NCBI GenBank assembly: GCA_963930775.1
Contig: OZ005689.1
Coordinates: forward strand, 35,790,694-35,854,693
DNA: 64,000 bases
Source of the DNA: Cliona cf. orientalis
Lineage: Eukaryota; Porifera; Demospongiae; Clionaida; Clionaidae
Reading direction: 5' to 3'
Position 1 is the first letter of the stretch; every line of letters starts with the position of its first letter. This document shows, in pieces, positions 21,701 through 31,540 of this stretch. The position numbers and the translations under genes are program-made. The notes beneath the pieces were generated by a model. It was not told the DNA's origin, ran no database searches, and saw only the letters and a list, made by a program, of their open reading frames with translations.

Positions 21701-23047
21701 AAGAGTTCAATGGACACTGCAATACAATTGCAGCCACTGGTTAGAGGATCTAGTTCAGCAATGAGCATTTTAACAGGTGTGTTATACATGACATTGTACA
21801 TGTACGAGCTATAGGATAGCCCATATCACCTTAAATTAACAATGGCTTGTACCATCTTGATAAATATATTAGGAAATGAGCAACTCGTTGTGGAAGCTGA
21901 AAAGCTTTCTCCACTCTTGTGTAACTCTGACCACCAGCGACGGATGTCTGAATTAAAGAGTATGATAGTGCAATCCAATGCCATTTCCCTGGATCAAGTC
22001 GATACCGAGTGTGAAAAAGCTGCGGCTAGAGCTGCCACATGCAAGCTCAAGGAACGTATGGAGTTAGTTTACTTGACAGCACAAAGGAGACATGCCAACA
22101 TACAAAAGTTGTCCAGTATGTTTGTTATTCCTAATAGATGTGAATGTGCATTGATGTTGTGCTACTGTACAGCTACCAGCAAACAACGAGCAAAGCTCAG
22201 GAAAGCAATATCGAATGACCACAAGAAACTCAAAAGCTTGGTCAAGCAGTACAATGATCACGCACATCAGTACAATCTGGAATTGCCTGAAGCAGTAGAA
22301 GACGACATACTGTCGGGACACTTTCCTTGGTCGTCTCTTTCAAGTAAGCTATCATGATTTAGTCAAAAGGATAGGCCAGGCTGATGTAACTCTCTCTGTC
22401 AGGTCGCTACTGTGTGTCAGTGCAAGAAAAGTACCACATCTCCACCGTACACAACCAAATTGAGCGGCTGAAAGAAGAAGAGTCATTACTACTGTTGGAG
22501 ATGACCCAGTACTTGATGTACTTCAAAAACACTGTACCTGAAAAGCTTGAATGTGATATTCAAGGTAGCTATTATATAGGTGTTTATACTACCCCCCCCC
22601 CCCCCCCCCCATCAACAATGCTGTCATTGTATAGATTCCATATCCATGTACACATGCAGGTATTACAGCTGATATTACAGGGTGTCTAGATCCGGCCAGT
22701 GCTGATGGCCAGTCTCAGAGTTGTAGCACCACTACTATCACATCTTCCTCTTGTTCAGACGTAAGCCCCATTCAAATGAGCATGCTATTCAAATCACCAC
22801 TATATTATGCCTTGATATGAGTTTTACTTGCATGCTGCACAAATATGCAGTCCAAAACAAGAACAAGCGAACTTTAGATGGACTTCTGGCCATCAAGAGG
22901 AGTGGCCTCAGTGATGCTGCCAAACACCTAAGCTGTGCTGTTCAAGAGTTTAAGAATGAAATCCCCCTTACTGAAAATGACCAGCTTGCTTATCTCATGA
23001 TAGTTGAAGATGTCGACAATGACTCAGAAAGCGATAGTGATGATTGA
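18746..23047 (+). CDS. KDZ transposase, 18 exons, apparently intact (~1,030 aa)
   Basis: Exons by splice consensus, all phase-compatible: 18746-19037, 19097-19162, 19285-19463, 19546-19750, 19810-19914, 19969-20210, 20265-20443, 20499-20586, 20642-20796, 20851-21040, 21135-21252, 21312-21403, 21463-21583, 21636-21776, 21873-22343, 22403-22564, 22660-22760 and about 22862-23047. The N terminus is a short basic coiled coil. A CxC-type zinc cluster (CFMCGDETPKIRCHQCG ... HKHQPLHDRE.W) spans ~180-235. The core has HFDGNKKLYR (Asp ~410), GCRHALALKAVNMFRGE, WADVMCQYW (Asp ~525) and HSWHCQ...GAGEEMEQLFSYLSR (Glu ~584-587), the KDZ DDE-like signature. A coiled-coil C-terminal region ends in an acidic tail. 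The last acceptor is ambiguous: the one at 22850 would stop after eight codons (SKTRTSEL), the one at 22861 keeps the acidic tail. No lesion seen, so it may be active. Confidence 0.85.
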
Positions 23048-23171
23048 TAGTAATAATTATTATTTGTACAAACAATTCAAGTGCATTCACGACATACATT
23101 TCAATGATTATTGTGAGATGAGAACTACTGAGTCTTACTTTATGAGTAGTATTATGCAAAAATAATAATAG

Positions 23172-26100
23172 CTACTTTTTAAGGCATTGTCTGTTTGAGC
23201 ATGCCTTCTTCCATTTTGGATTTAAGCACATAGTGCAAGTACCACATTTAGGTTTTCGGCACCCATCACAGTCACAACGGCAGCGTCTCTTTCTCTTGGT
23301 AAAGGTGCTAGTGATAGCGGCCCCCTGCGACGGGGCACTGTTAGTGGTATTGGTAGAGAGAGTAGTGGGCTGAACGGTAGCAGATGTAGCTGGCTGAATG
23401 GTCGAGAGAGTAGTGGTCTGACTGGTAGAGAGAGTAGTGGGCTGAATGGTAGCGGATGTAGCTGGCTGAATGGTCGAGAGAGTAGTGGTCTGACTGGTAG
23501 AGAGAGTAGTGGGCTGAATGGTAGCGGATGTAGCTGGCTGAATGGTCGAGAGAGTAGTGGTCTGACTGGTAGAGAGAGTAGTGGGCTGAATGGTAGCGGA
23601 TGTAGCTCGCTGAATGGTCGAGAGAGTAGTGGTCTGACTGGTAGAGAGAGTAGTGGGCTGAATGGTAGCGGACGTAGCTGGCTGACTGGCAGAGAGAGTA
23701 GTGGGCTGACTGGCAGAGAGAGTAGTGGTCTGACTGGTAGAGACAGTATCAGGCGGACTGGTAGAGAGAATAGTGGACTCACTGATGGTATTGGTAGAGA
23801 CAGTATCAGGCTGACTGGTAGAGAGGGTAGCTGTCTGACTGGCAGAGGGGATAGCTGGCTGACTGGTAGAGGGAGTAGTGGGCTGACTGGTAAAGAGATT
23901 TTGAGGACAAGGCTCACTGGTATCGCTGGTGGTACTGGCAGAGGAGGTAGCTGGCAGAATAGTAGACGAGGTACAGGTGGCACTGTTAGTGAGGGTAGGA
24001 CTGGTGGGCTTAACATTCATGTAAGACTTCCACAATCGATAAATTTGTTCATATTTACAGCTGAATTCCTTAGCTGCACCTGGTGTGACGATTCTTTGAT
24101 ACGTGTGTAGTTGGGAACACTTGTGCGTAACGATAAAGACATCATATCCAAGTTGGTGCAACTGGTTTGCCTGGATGGGAAAACACAAAATACATAGTGA
24201 TACTCAACCTTAGACATCAAGACAGTGATCAAGCACATACATGCACATGCAAAACCCTGGGTGTTGTCACAAAAACACCCGTCAATGAATGACAGCTTTG
24301 AATTACTGTGCGATGAGTAGTGCACACACTGCAAGCCACGCCTAATCAATAGCACATGCTCATGTGATCTCTAGGTGGGTGCATATTAATTAGAATAACA
24401 AGACTAGTCTTAGCTTTCATGTGTTGAGGCCTACTTTCTTGAGCTATCGCTTAGCACTATCGTTTGAAGTTTGGCGAAGATATTGCTGGTGCATGTGTAG
24501 GTAAATAAATGTTGCCATATCACATGAACCCAATGATTTTTGCGAAATACACACAACATAAATCTAGATTCTATAAAAAGTATGCTGTAGATATTATAAT
24601 TGACTGATGTAAGTAATCATGGAAGCGTACACACACACAAAGCAGTCTCCAACCTCGCATGAGTAGAAGATCGACAGTGTGACAGCGCATTCATACCTTT
24701 TTGTGAAGCTGTGCCAAAAGATCCGCAGGATACTTTCTTGGACGTCCTAGAGCCATTTTCTTTTTGGATGGTGGAAATGCATTGCAACGGATGTGGCAGT
24801 ATTCCCCACATTGGCATTGTCGTCTTGGGGTCGTATGGATTTCTGCAAATGAAAGTTACAAAAACAGCAACAATTTGGATGAGTTTGGAATCACTGACCA
24901 CCATTGGGAAAAGACCTTTTGAGGATTGTCCCTGTTGTGACTATCAGTTGCCCACATTAATGATTTATTCAAACCGCAAGCAAACTCTGCTGAGCTGCTG
25001 AGCAATTATGTAATTACAAGACAGATGCGACACAAGAGAATTGGTCTTACGGTATCAACATTAGTAGATTTTTAACGAACAAGTCGGTGAGGGAAACACA
25101 CTAGGTGCTGTAAGCACAATGAATCGGTAGATATTGGCGAAAAACTGATTTCTATGCGCTTCGAATTGCTGAAAATGGCTTACTAGCGCTACAAATCGTG
25201 CTTTTTCTGTTCTAGATGCCTGCATGTGGTTTATTGACCACACTCACTCTGCTGGCATGTGGTGATGCGACTGCGCATGCTCGAGGTCAGTGTAAGAAAG
25301 GGTCGTCAGATCACCGCAACAACTCTTAGTGCAGGGGTGTTGCATACTACGCTACACATACACTGCTAAGGAGCGCGCGGGGTATGTGCTCCATGTCATT
25401 TCAGTCCAAAACTGATCTACCCAACACATTTCCGTTAAGCTAGTTCAGCTGACCAAGGCATGGGCGGATCCAGATTGGGGGGGGGGGGGGAATTCTGGGG
25501 TTGCAACCCCCCCAAATGGTCAGAGTCACAGTATGAAATGCAGTACCACGGATGTGTTTAGCCATGCAGCCTGATGCATTGATTTACATAGCAAAGACCT
25601 TGGTAGTAATAGTGGCCAGCCTATACACAAGTTGTAAAACTACTCTCCAGACGCATTGCGGTGTATTGGAGTACGACATGGTGTTGTGCAGCTAGAGCTT
25701 GAGCGCAATCAAACAGGTGTGGTCTTAATTAAGTGGGCGTGGTTTGAAAATTTTCGCTCGCAATTTGCGTGCATTAATAGTACTACAACCCCACCATTCT
25801 AAAAACCCTGGATCCGCCCCTGCAAGGGAATTAACCCAACTCTATATTTGTCAAAGGATGGGAGCTCCCTGGAAACTTTGTTAGGGTTAGTACAGATTAT
25901 TATTATCAAAGGGGAAGGGGGATAACCTCTCTAAAATGGATTAGTGGTGGCCTCTACAGTGGTTGTTGGCCCCGAACTAAGGCACACTTTCATGCACAAG
26001 TTTCGGCATGCGAGGGGAAACAGTGAGTGGCGACATACTAACAGAAAATGGGAGCAAGACATTTGAGGGGCAATTATATTTCTGAAATGTGAATTCTCCT

Positions 26101-27010
26101 ACACTAGGCCAGTTGAAATGGAGCACCCAGCTGAGACTGATCAATGATGTGCAGTGTCATCTTCAAACAAGACAGAAATAACTAAATATCTGTATGCAAC
26201 TCTACATGCATGTGTCTACTGGAACCGTAATTTGCATGCAATGGCACTGTAGTCCTAGTAAACTATTAAACACGGCGTAAGCTAAGATGCAGTTAATTTA
26301 GTGACACTAAGGTACATTGTATATGCACGAATTTTGGCCTAGCTGTCTCACACAAAGGCCGGATTAGAGGCCTAATGTACATGCATGTAAAAGGGCCAGC
26401 CTTGGTATGGGCCTGTCCCACACAAATTAATAGAAATCCCGGCCATAATTTGAGCATAATATGACTGTGCTTATGTATTAAAGTTGTTTTGGCATCGTTC
26501 GCGGTTGCATGGTCTCTTTGTAAGCTAGAACTTGATCAATCTAGATGAAGCTAAGATAAGTGTGAACGTTGAGGTCGGACGATAGAGAGTTCTCAGTTGC
26601 TCCTGTAGTCATGAAAATTGATGAAGATTCTCTTTGTAGATCACACTAGCCTAGCTTCATCTCGCCTTGAGGAGGATCAGAGCATCTGATCGAAACGTCG
26701 GCAAAAATTAAAGTTTCTTGTCAACAAGTTGTCTACAAAGAGAATCTTCATCATTTCATGATTTCTAGACTACTAGAAACAATACTAGTCCCACTTAGCT
26801 ATTCACATTATTAGCCTGAGTCACAATAGAGATGTTTTGACACCCTGGAAAAGCCTGCGGCAGTATCATGAACATGGCCACTGCATGCATAGATCTATAC
26901 GTTAATACTAAATTCTTTCTGGGCTGAGTGTGCAAGATACCTTGAGTGTGTTTTTCAATGTCCTCTGGTTCGGCATCCATCTCCACATCTTCTGCTTCAA
27001 CAGTTTCCAT
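23172..27010 (-). CDS. KDZ companion protein: AT-hook, LGY domain, Ser/Thr repeats, CXXC-like zinc finger (three exons, 404 aa)
   Basis: Exon 1 (27010-26941) encodes METVEAEDVEMDAEPED and leaves in phase 1 (CAAG|GTATC). Exon 2 (24842-24697) enters in phase 1 and encodes a small Cys cluster QCQCGEYCHIRC, then an AT-hook GRPRKYP, leaving in phase 0. Exon 3 (24170-23172) starts ANQLHQLGYDVFIVTHKC ... RIVTPGAAKEF, followed by a long Ser/Thr/Gln repeat tract and a C-terminal CDCDGCRKPKCGTCTMC ... KKACSNRQC, closely like the DNMT1/CpG-binding CXXC finger core (xxPxCGxCxxC ... KxxCxxRxC). All phases fit. It converges on the transposase, with 124 bp between the stop codons. AT-hooks bind AT-rich minor groove and CXXC fingers bind unmethylated CpG, so it may steer or license transposition by chromatin state (inference). 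The first Cys pair is CxC rather than CxxC, so CpG reading is not assured. A longer start at 27088 is possible. Confidence 0.75.
23345..23880 (-). repeat. Coding tandem repeat, Thr/Ser/Gln-rich (72-bp and shorter units)
   Basis: Units of 72 bp (encoding TTLSTSQTTTLSTIQPATS-type blocks) repeat about four times between 23370 and 23670, then decay into 30- to 36-bp subunits. Copies are nearly identical, implying recent in-frame expansion within the companion protein. All three frames stay open on this strand, which makes spurious ORFs. Confidence 0.85.
25085..25265 (+). repeat. Dispersed non-coding repeat (copy 2)
   Basis: Shares GCTGTAAGCACAAT, AATCGGTAGAT, GCGAAAAACTGATTTCT and TGTGGTTTATTGACCACAC with copies at 6365-6490 and, reversed, 62905-63290. 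It lies in the intron of the KDZ companion gene. Confidence 0.55.
25465..25825. mobile_element. Miniature inverted-repeat element
   Basis: Ends GGGCGGATCCAG (left) and CTGGATCCGCCCC (right) are inverted; the interior is non-coding with a poly-G run. It resembles widespread short non-autonomous elements. No certain target duplication. Confidence 0.5.
26611..26763 (+). ncRNA. Hammerhead-ribozyme-like motif within a Penelope-like repeat remnant
   Basis: At 26666-26699 the order is CTTGAGGAG, a 7-bp perfect stem (GATCAGA / TCTGATC around GCA), then CGAAACGTC. This is the type I hammerhead layout (CTGANGA, stem II, GAAAC, GTC cleavage triplet) known from Penelope-like elements, except that T replaces the C before TGA. 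It is flanked by inverted copies of GATGAAGATTCTCTTTGTAG (about 26620 and 26730-26755). No reverse transcriptase is nearby, so this is a solitary remnant; the core change predicts loss of cleavage. Confidence 0.5.
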
Positions 27011-27135
27011 GACGATCCCCACATGTATACATCCTGGCCAGCTGATTCTATTTGACGCACACCTTACAGCTTCCATGCGCCGGTGCATAGTACATGTAGC
27101 GGCATAGATAATAGACGGTAGCGGCTACACCTAGA

Positions 27136-27248
27136 CTTTATTGGATCATTCATCCATAGTGATGTCCACGCCTATATAGATATATGGTCAATAACGGTAA
27201 CATTTCTACTATATACTATTAGTCTATATTTGTAAAGAGTATAAGTTG
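27136..27248 (-). repeat. KDZ right terminal inverted repeat
   Basis: Reverse complement aligns with 18468-18580; ends at GTTG before the TCTCAAC duplication. Confidence 0.85.
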
Positions 27249-27441
27249 TCTCAACAACGAAGCGCGCGATCGGCCTAAGACTTGAACGCGGGTTAGCTCT
27301 ATGGTAGAGCTTATCAACCATGCATCAAACTCAATTTTCTGAAAAAGTCCCATACGGAGGGTTTTCCCAAATCCGGTCACAAATAAGATAAATATTTATT
27401 ATTCATTGATAATGACGTAACACAAAAACTGTTTTACGCTA

Positions 27442-30231
27442 GGTATGCTGAACAAGTGATGGGACAGGAGAAATATCAATCATGGTCTAAGATCACTGTA
27501 GAGCAGCTTAAAGCCTTCCTGGGATTTTCAGTCCTTATGACCATCAACAGTTTGCCCGCACTGAAGGACTACTGGAAGCGTGACCCCACGTACCACTATG
27601 CACCCATCGCCAGCAGGATAAGCAGAGATTGTTTTCTCGAGGTATCTCGCTACCTCCACTTTGTCGATAACGACACCCTTGAGCCACGTGGGTCCCCATC
27701 GTACGACAGGCTGGGAAAAGTGCGTCCTCTAATCGACCACTTCACTAACAAGTTCAAGGAAGTGTACATGCCTCACAAAGAAGTAGCAGTCGACGAGGCA
27801 ATGATCAAATTCATTGGTCGTTCCTCGCTCAAACAGTACCTTCCGATGAAGCCCATCAAGCGTGGCATAAAAGTATGGGTCCTGGGTGATAGCAGCAACG
27901 GGTACTTTTGTAACTTTCAAGTCTACACTGGCAAAGTGAATAACACCACAGAAAAAGGCCTAGGTGCGCGTGTAGTGAAGGATTTGACGAGCGACCTGAA
28001 AGGAAAATATCATCGTTTTTTCGACAATTACTTCACCAGCGCCAGCTTACTTGTTGATCCCTCAAAAGATGGCATCTACGCTTGTGGGACAGCCAGGAAA
28101 GATAGGGTAGGATTTCCGGAAGCACTGAAGAAGCCATCACTACCCAATAGGTGTGTGTAGGGATGCATGTCTGTGTGAAGAGTGCTTCTGTGTGCATGGA
28201 TAAATGTGTATATGAGTGACGACATGCACGTACATGTGAGCATGTGTAAGTGTGCATGTGAGTACATGCAAATGACATGCAAGTATGTATGTGTGTGCAT
28301 GTATGTCGACAAAAAATGTGTGTACATGTGACAAACGTACATGAGGGGGTAGGCATACGTTTGTCACATGCATACACATGCCTACCCTCGTGTACGCTCG
28401 TCATATGTACGCATATACCCTACCCTCATGTATGATTGTCACATGTACACACGCATACCCTATCCACATGTACGCTTGTCACATGTACACACACATGCCT
28501 ACCCTCATGTATGCTTGTCACATACACTCATGTACGCTTGTCACATGTATGTGACAAGCATACATGAGGGTAGGGTATGTGACGAGCGTACACGACAGTA
28601 GGCATGTGTGTGTACATGTGATGAGCGTACATGACGGTAGAGTGTGTACATGTGACGAGCGCACATGAGAGTAGGCATATGTGTGTACATGTGACAAATG
28701 TACATGAGGGTAGGGTATGCATGTGTACATGTGACGAGCGTACACGAGGGTAGGCATGTGTGTGTACATGTGACAAATGTATGCCTGTGTAGATGTGACG
28801 AGCGTACACGAGGGTACATGAGGGTAGGGTATGTGACGAGCGTACACAACGGTAGGCATGTGTGTGTACATATGATGAGCGTACATGACGGTAGAGTGTG
28901 TACATGTCACAAGCGCACATGAGGGTAGGCATGTGTGTGTACATATGATGAGCGTACAGGTAGAGTGTGTACATGTGACAAGCGCACATGAGGGTAGACA
29001 TGTGTGTGTACATGTGACAAATGTACATGAGGGTAGGGGTGTGTGTGTACATATGACAAACGTACATGAGGGTAGGATATGCGTGTGAGTACATGTGACA
29101 AGCGTACATGAGAGTAGGCATGTGTGTGTACATGTGACAATGTACATGAGGGCAGGCATGTGCGTATACATGTGACAAACGTACATGTGGATAGGGTGTA
29201 CATGACATGGATGTGTGTGTACATGTGCAAGTAAATTTGAACTTACGTTATTCCTGCTGAGAGCTGTCAAGTGGTGTACCATTCTGGTTGTGTATTCGTA
29301 TATCACATCTGCATATGATTATACAACACATTGAAGATGCAAAACCACTAACTGTCCTACAATTATGAGGGCAAACATACAAATAAAAGCAAAGCATAGA
29401 TAACATACCTGATTGATGTTGAGTCACATGACTGTGTGTGCGTGTGTGTGCGTGTGTGTGTGTGTGTGTGTATGTGTGCATGCGTGTGCAGATGTGGTTG
29501 TACAAAGGGTAACATAGTTCAAGTCCTGTGATATGTGCATACAAGAATGAAGAATATGCTGATAAAATATTACACACATTTCCACAACGTATAATAGGGG
29601 GGATTCACTCACCCTTCAGAAAGGTGAAGTCACAGCCTCTGCATGGAAAGATCGTAAAGTTGTCACAGTCCTGTCGACCAATACTCAGCCTACAGATAAC
29701 GGTGCGGTCCTCAGGAAGCAACAGGATGGAACTCGGGTTCCCGTACCATGCCCACAAGCTATCATTTGCTACGAGTTTATGGGTGGTGTTGACCGAGGTG
29801 ACCAGCTTCGTGGATATTACGGCTGCCGCATGAAGAGCAGGAAGTTTTATAAATATATTTTTTACTTTCTGCTGGATGTCACCATCACCAATGCGTTCAT
29901 CCTCTATAATTACACAACCCGTCCGAAGTACAAGACCATCAAAGACTTCAGGGTCCAGCTAGCCAAGGAGCTCATTGGTGACTATTGTAGTCGCAAGAGA
30001 GCTGGTCGACATGGTTCCTCACTTCGTTCTCTCCCACTGCGGCACTTTCCAGTGAAGCTTGTTCCAGATGAACAATCAGAACGGAACACGAAATGCTGTG
30101 CCCGGTGCCAACAGGAGCACAAGAAACGAAAGGACACCGAGTGGTACTGTCAGGAGTGTGGTGTACCACTCTGTCACACGGGAGAAGCCACTACTGACTG
30201 TTTTCTCCTGTGGCATAAGAACATAAACTAA
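27442..30231 (+). CDS. piggyBac transposase (PGBD4-like), 5'-incomplete, two visible exons
   Basis: An acceptor TTACGCTAG at 27441 opens a frame reading YAEQVMGQEKYQSWSKIT ... FLGF, the usual piggyBac core entry, to a donor AATAG|GTGTGT at 28150. The second exon (29598-30231) joins in phase (R-GDSLTLQKGE). The DDD triad is visible: Asp in KEVAVDEAM, Asp in HRFFDNYFTS and Asp in GGVDRGDQLRG. A C-terminal cysteine-rich domain (CCARCQQEH ... CQECGVPLCH) binds the ends. No stop is present in these exons. The expected ~100 N-terminal residues are absent; an upstream exon, if any, may have been separated by the KDZ insertion that ends at 27248. No TTAA-flanked inverted ends were found, so this is either an immobilised copy or a domesticated gene. 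Confidence 0.85.
28155..29235. repeat. Minisatellite filling the piggyBac intron, with an inverted segment
   Basis: Variants of GTGTACATGTGACAAACGTAC plus ATGAGGGTAGGCATGTGT repeat more than twenty times, with unit lengths of roughly 35-65 bp. Between about 28355 and 28545 the array is in the opposite orientation, so the RNA could fold into a long hairpin. It lies wholly between donor 28151 and acceptor 29597. Long Cys/His/Thr-rich ORFs here (up to 262 codons) come from the repeat. Confidence 0.9.
29435..29475. repeat. (TG)n microsatellite
   Basis: GT-dinucleotide run inside the piggyBac intron. Confidence 0.85.
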
Positions 30232-31064
30232 TTCAATCATTAGTACACAACTCCAGTATTATGTATTATTTATGTATTGTGCAACACTAAGGACAGTTTG
30301 ACAGTTGCCTCATTACCAGGACCCCTAATTTACATGTATAGTTGTCAGCTGCATAGGATCTGTAGTTACTCTGGCGTTTTAGCAGCCAGATCTACCATAT
30401 CAGGTAAGCTTCTTAGCTGTCTACACGTTCATATTTCATCACCACCTTACTCTATTCTTAGTCTCGAATCCAGACCCCTCCTATTTCCGCAGCGCTGGAT
30501 GTATTGCATCACCAGCACGCGGAAAGGAAGGGTCTGGAAACTCTTGCACGGTTTTCGTGTGCGTTTGGTATGCAATTAACGCTACAGTCATATGATTGGA
30601 ATTTCATTATCAATATCAATGATATTTGCGGTTAATTCTCGCGCATTGCCACGTCAGCACTCAGCTCAGAGAGCTAGAGCCATGGCCATGAAGTTGTGCT
30701 CGCTGTGCTATTGCACGCTACCAGAAGAATCGAGCAGGCGTAGAAGATTACATAGCACCTCCTCGAGTCTAGCTTTACAAGCCTTCGTTGATGTCAGTTC
30801 TCAGTGTGGACTGCAACGTGTTGTTCCTCATGTAGACAAAGGCGTTCACGGACCATTTTTATGTCTCGCTTGCTGTTCCCAATTGGAGAAGTTTTCAAAG
30901 GTCAAAACTAACCTCTACCACTTGACTGAGGATGTGACACGCAAGATCAGTGCAACAGCTGTGTGTCTTGGGCTTTCTGCACGCCCAGGTAAGATCATGA
31001 TCTACCAGGCTAAGTACTAAATTTTATGATATGAAATTAAACCAATGTCCATGGCCATAAACTA

Positions 31065-31540
31065 TTATACAGACCCTCAGCAAGAGAGTGAGAGCCAGGT
31101 TGGTACCCCTAGCAGAAAGCGAAGAAAAGAGATGTCCCCTAGTGGTATAATAAGACGTGAGTATTGATTCTATAGGTACTCATTAATCGAGTATTTAATA
31201 TGATAGAAGTGTGTATACACACAGACCCTGAGCAGGAGAGTGAGGTTACTCCTAGCAGGAAGAAAAGAAAGGAGATGTCACCCGACACCCCTAGAAAACG
31301 AAAGCGACGTGAGCAACAATGTGCACTTATTAGAAATCATTAATGTTTTACAGAGTAATACTGTATGTGCCACAGATCTTGAGCAGGAAAAGGATAGCCA
31401 AGTTGTACTCCTAGCAGAAAGCGAAGGCGAAAGATGTCCCCTGACACTCCTAGGAAAAAAAAGCAACGTGAGCAGCAGTGTACACCTGTTCGCCATATAC
31501 TTCAGACATCAGTTGTGCAACATTCTCCAGCTGTTTATGT
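31065..31540 (+). repeat. Triplicated exon, 150-bp period
   Basis: Three blocks about 150 bp apart each have a CAG acceptor, then GA(C/T)-Pro/Leu-(E/Q)Q(E), PSRK(R/K)RKEMSP and a C|GTGAG(T/C) donor. The third reads on through its GTGAGC to another donor (TAT|GTAAGT, 31538). It is a tandem exon triplication encoding basic, nuclear-localisation-like segments. Confidence 0.75.

Larger units (their letters stand above)
18468..27248. mobile_element. KDZ-superfamily DNA transposon, complete (8.8 kb)
   Basis: The ends are inverted copies: left CAACCTATACTCCTAACAAA from 18468, right the reverse complement ending GAGTATAAGTTG at 27248. Similarity continues about 110 bp inward (ATAGACTAATAGTA, TAGAAATGTTACCG, ATCTATATAGGCGTG). 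The flanks carry a perfect 7-bp duplication TCTCAAC (18461-18467 and 27249-27255). Inside are two convergent genes: the KDZ transposase (plus) and a zinc-finger companion (minus). KDZ (Kyakuja-Dileera-Zisupton) elements are a large-transposase class. The interior 25000-26900 holds nested repeats and no gene beyond the companion's intron. Confidence 0.88.

Noticed and set aside
23222..24016. 264-codon Leu/Pro-rich ORF on the minus strand
   Set aside because: Frame shadow of the Ser/Thr repeat in the KDZ companion gene.
25021..26900. A further gene within the KDZ element
   Set aside because: Only nested repeats and short ORFs; the region is accounted for as the companion gene's intron 1.
28033..29306. 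Several long Cys/His/Thr-rich ORFs (up to 262 codons) on the minus strand
   Set aside because: They are translations of the minisatellite in the piggyBac intron; all frames stay open because the unit lacks stops, and composition repeats with the unit.
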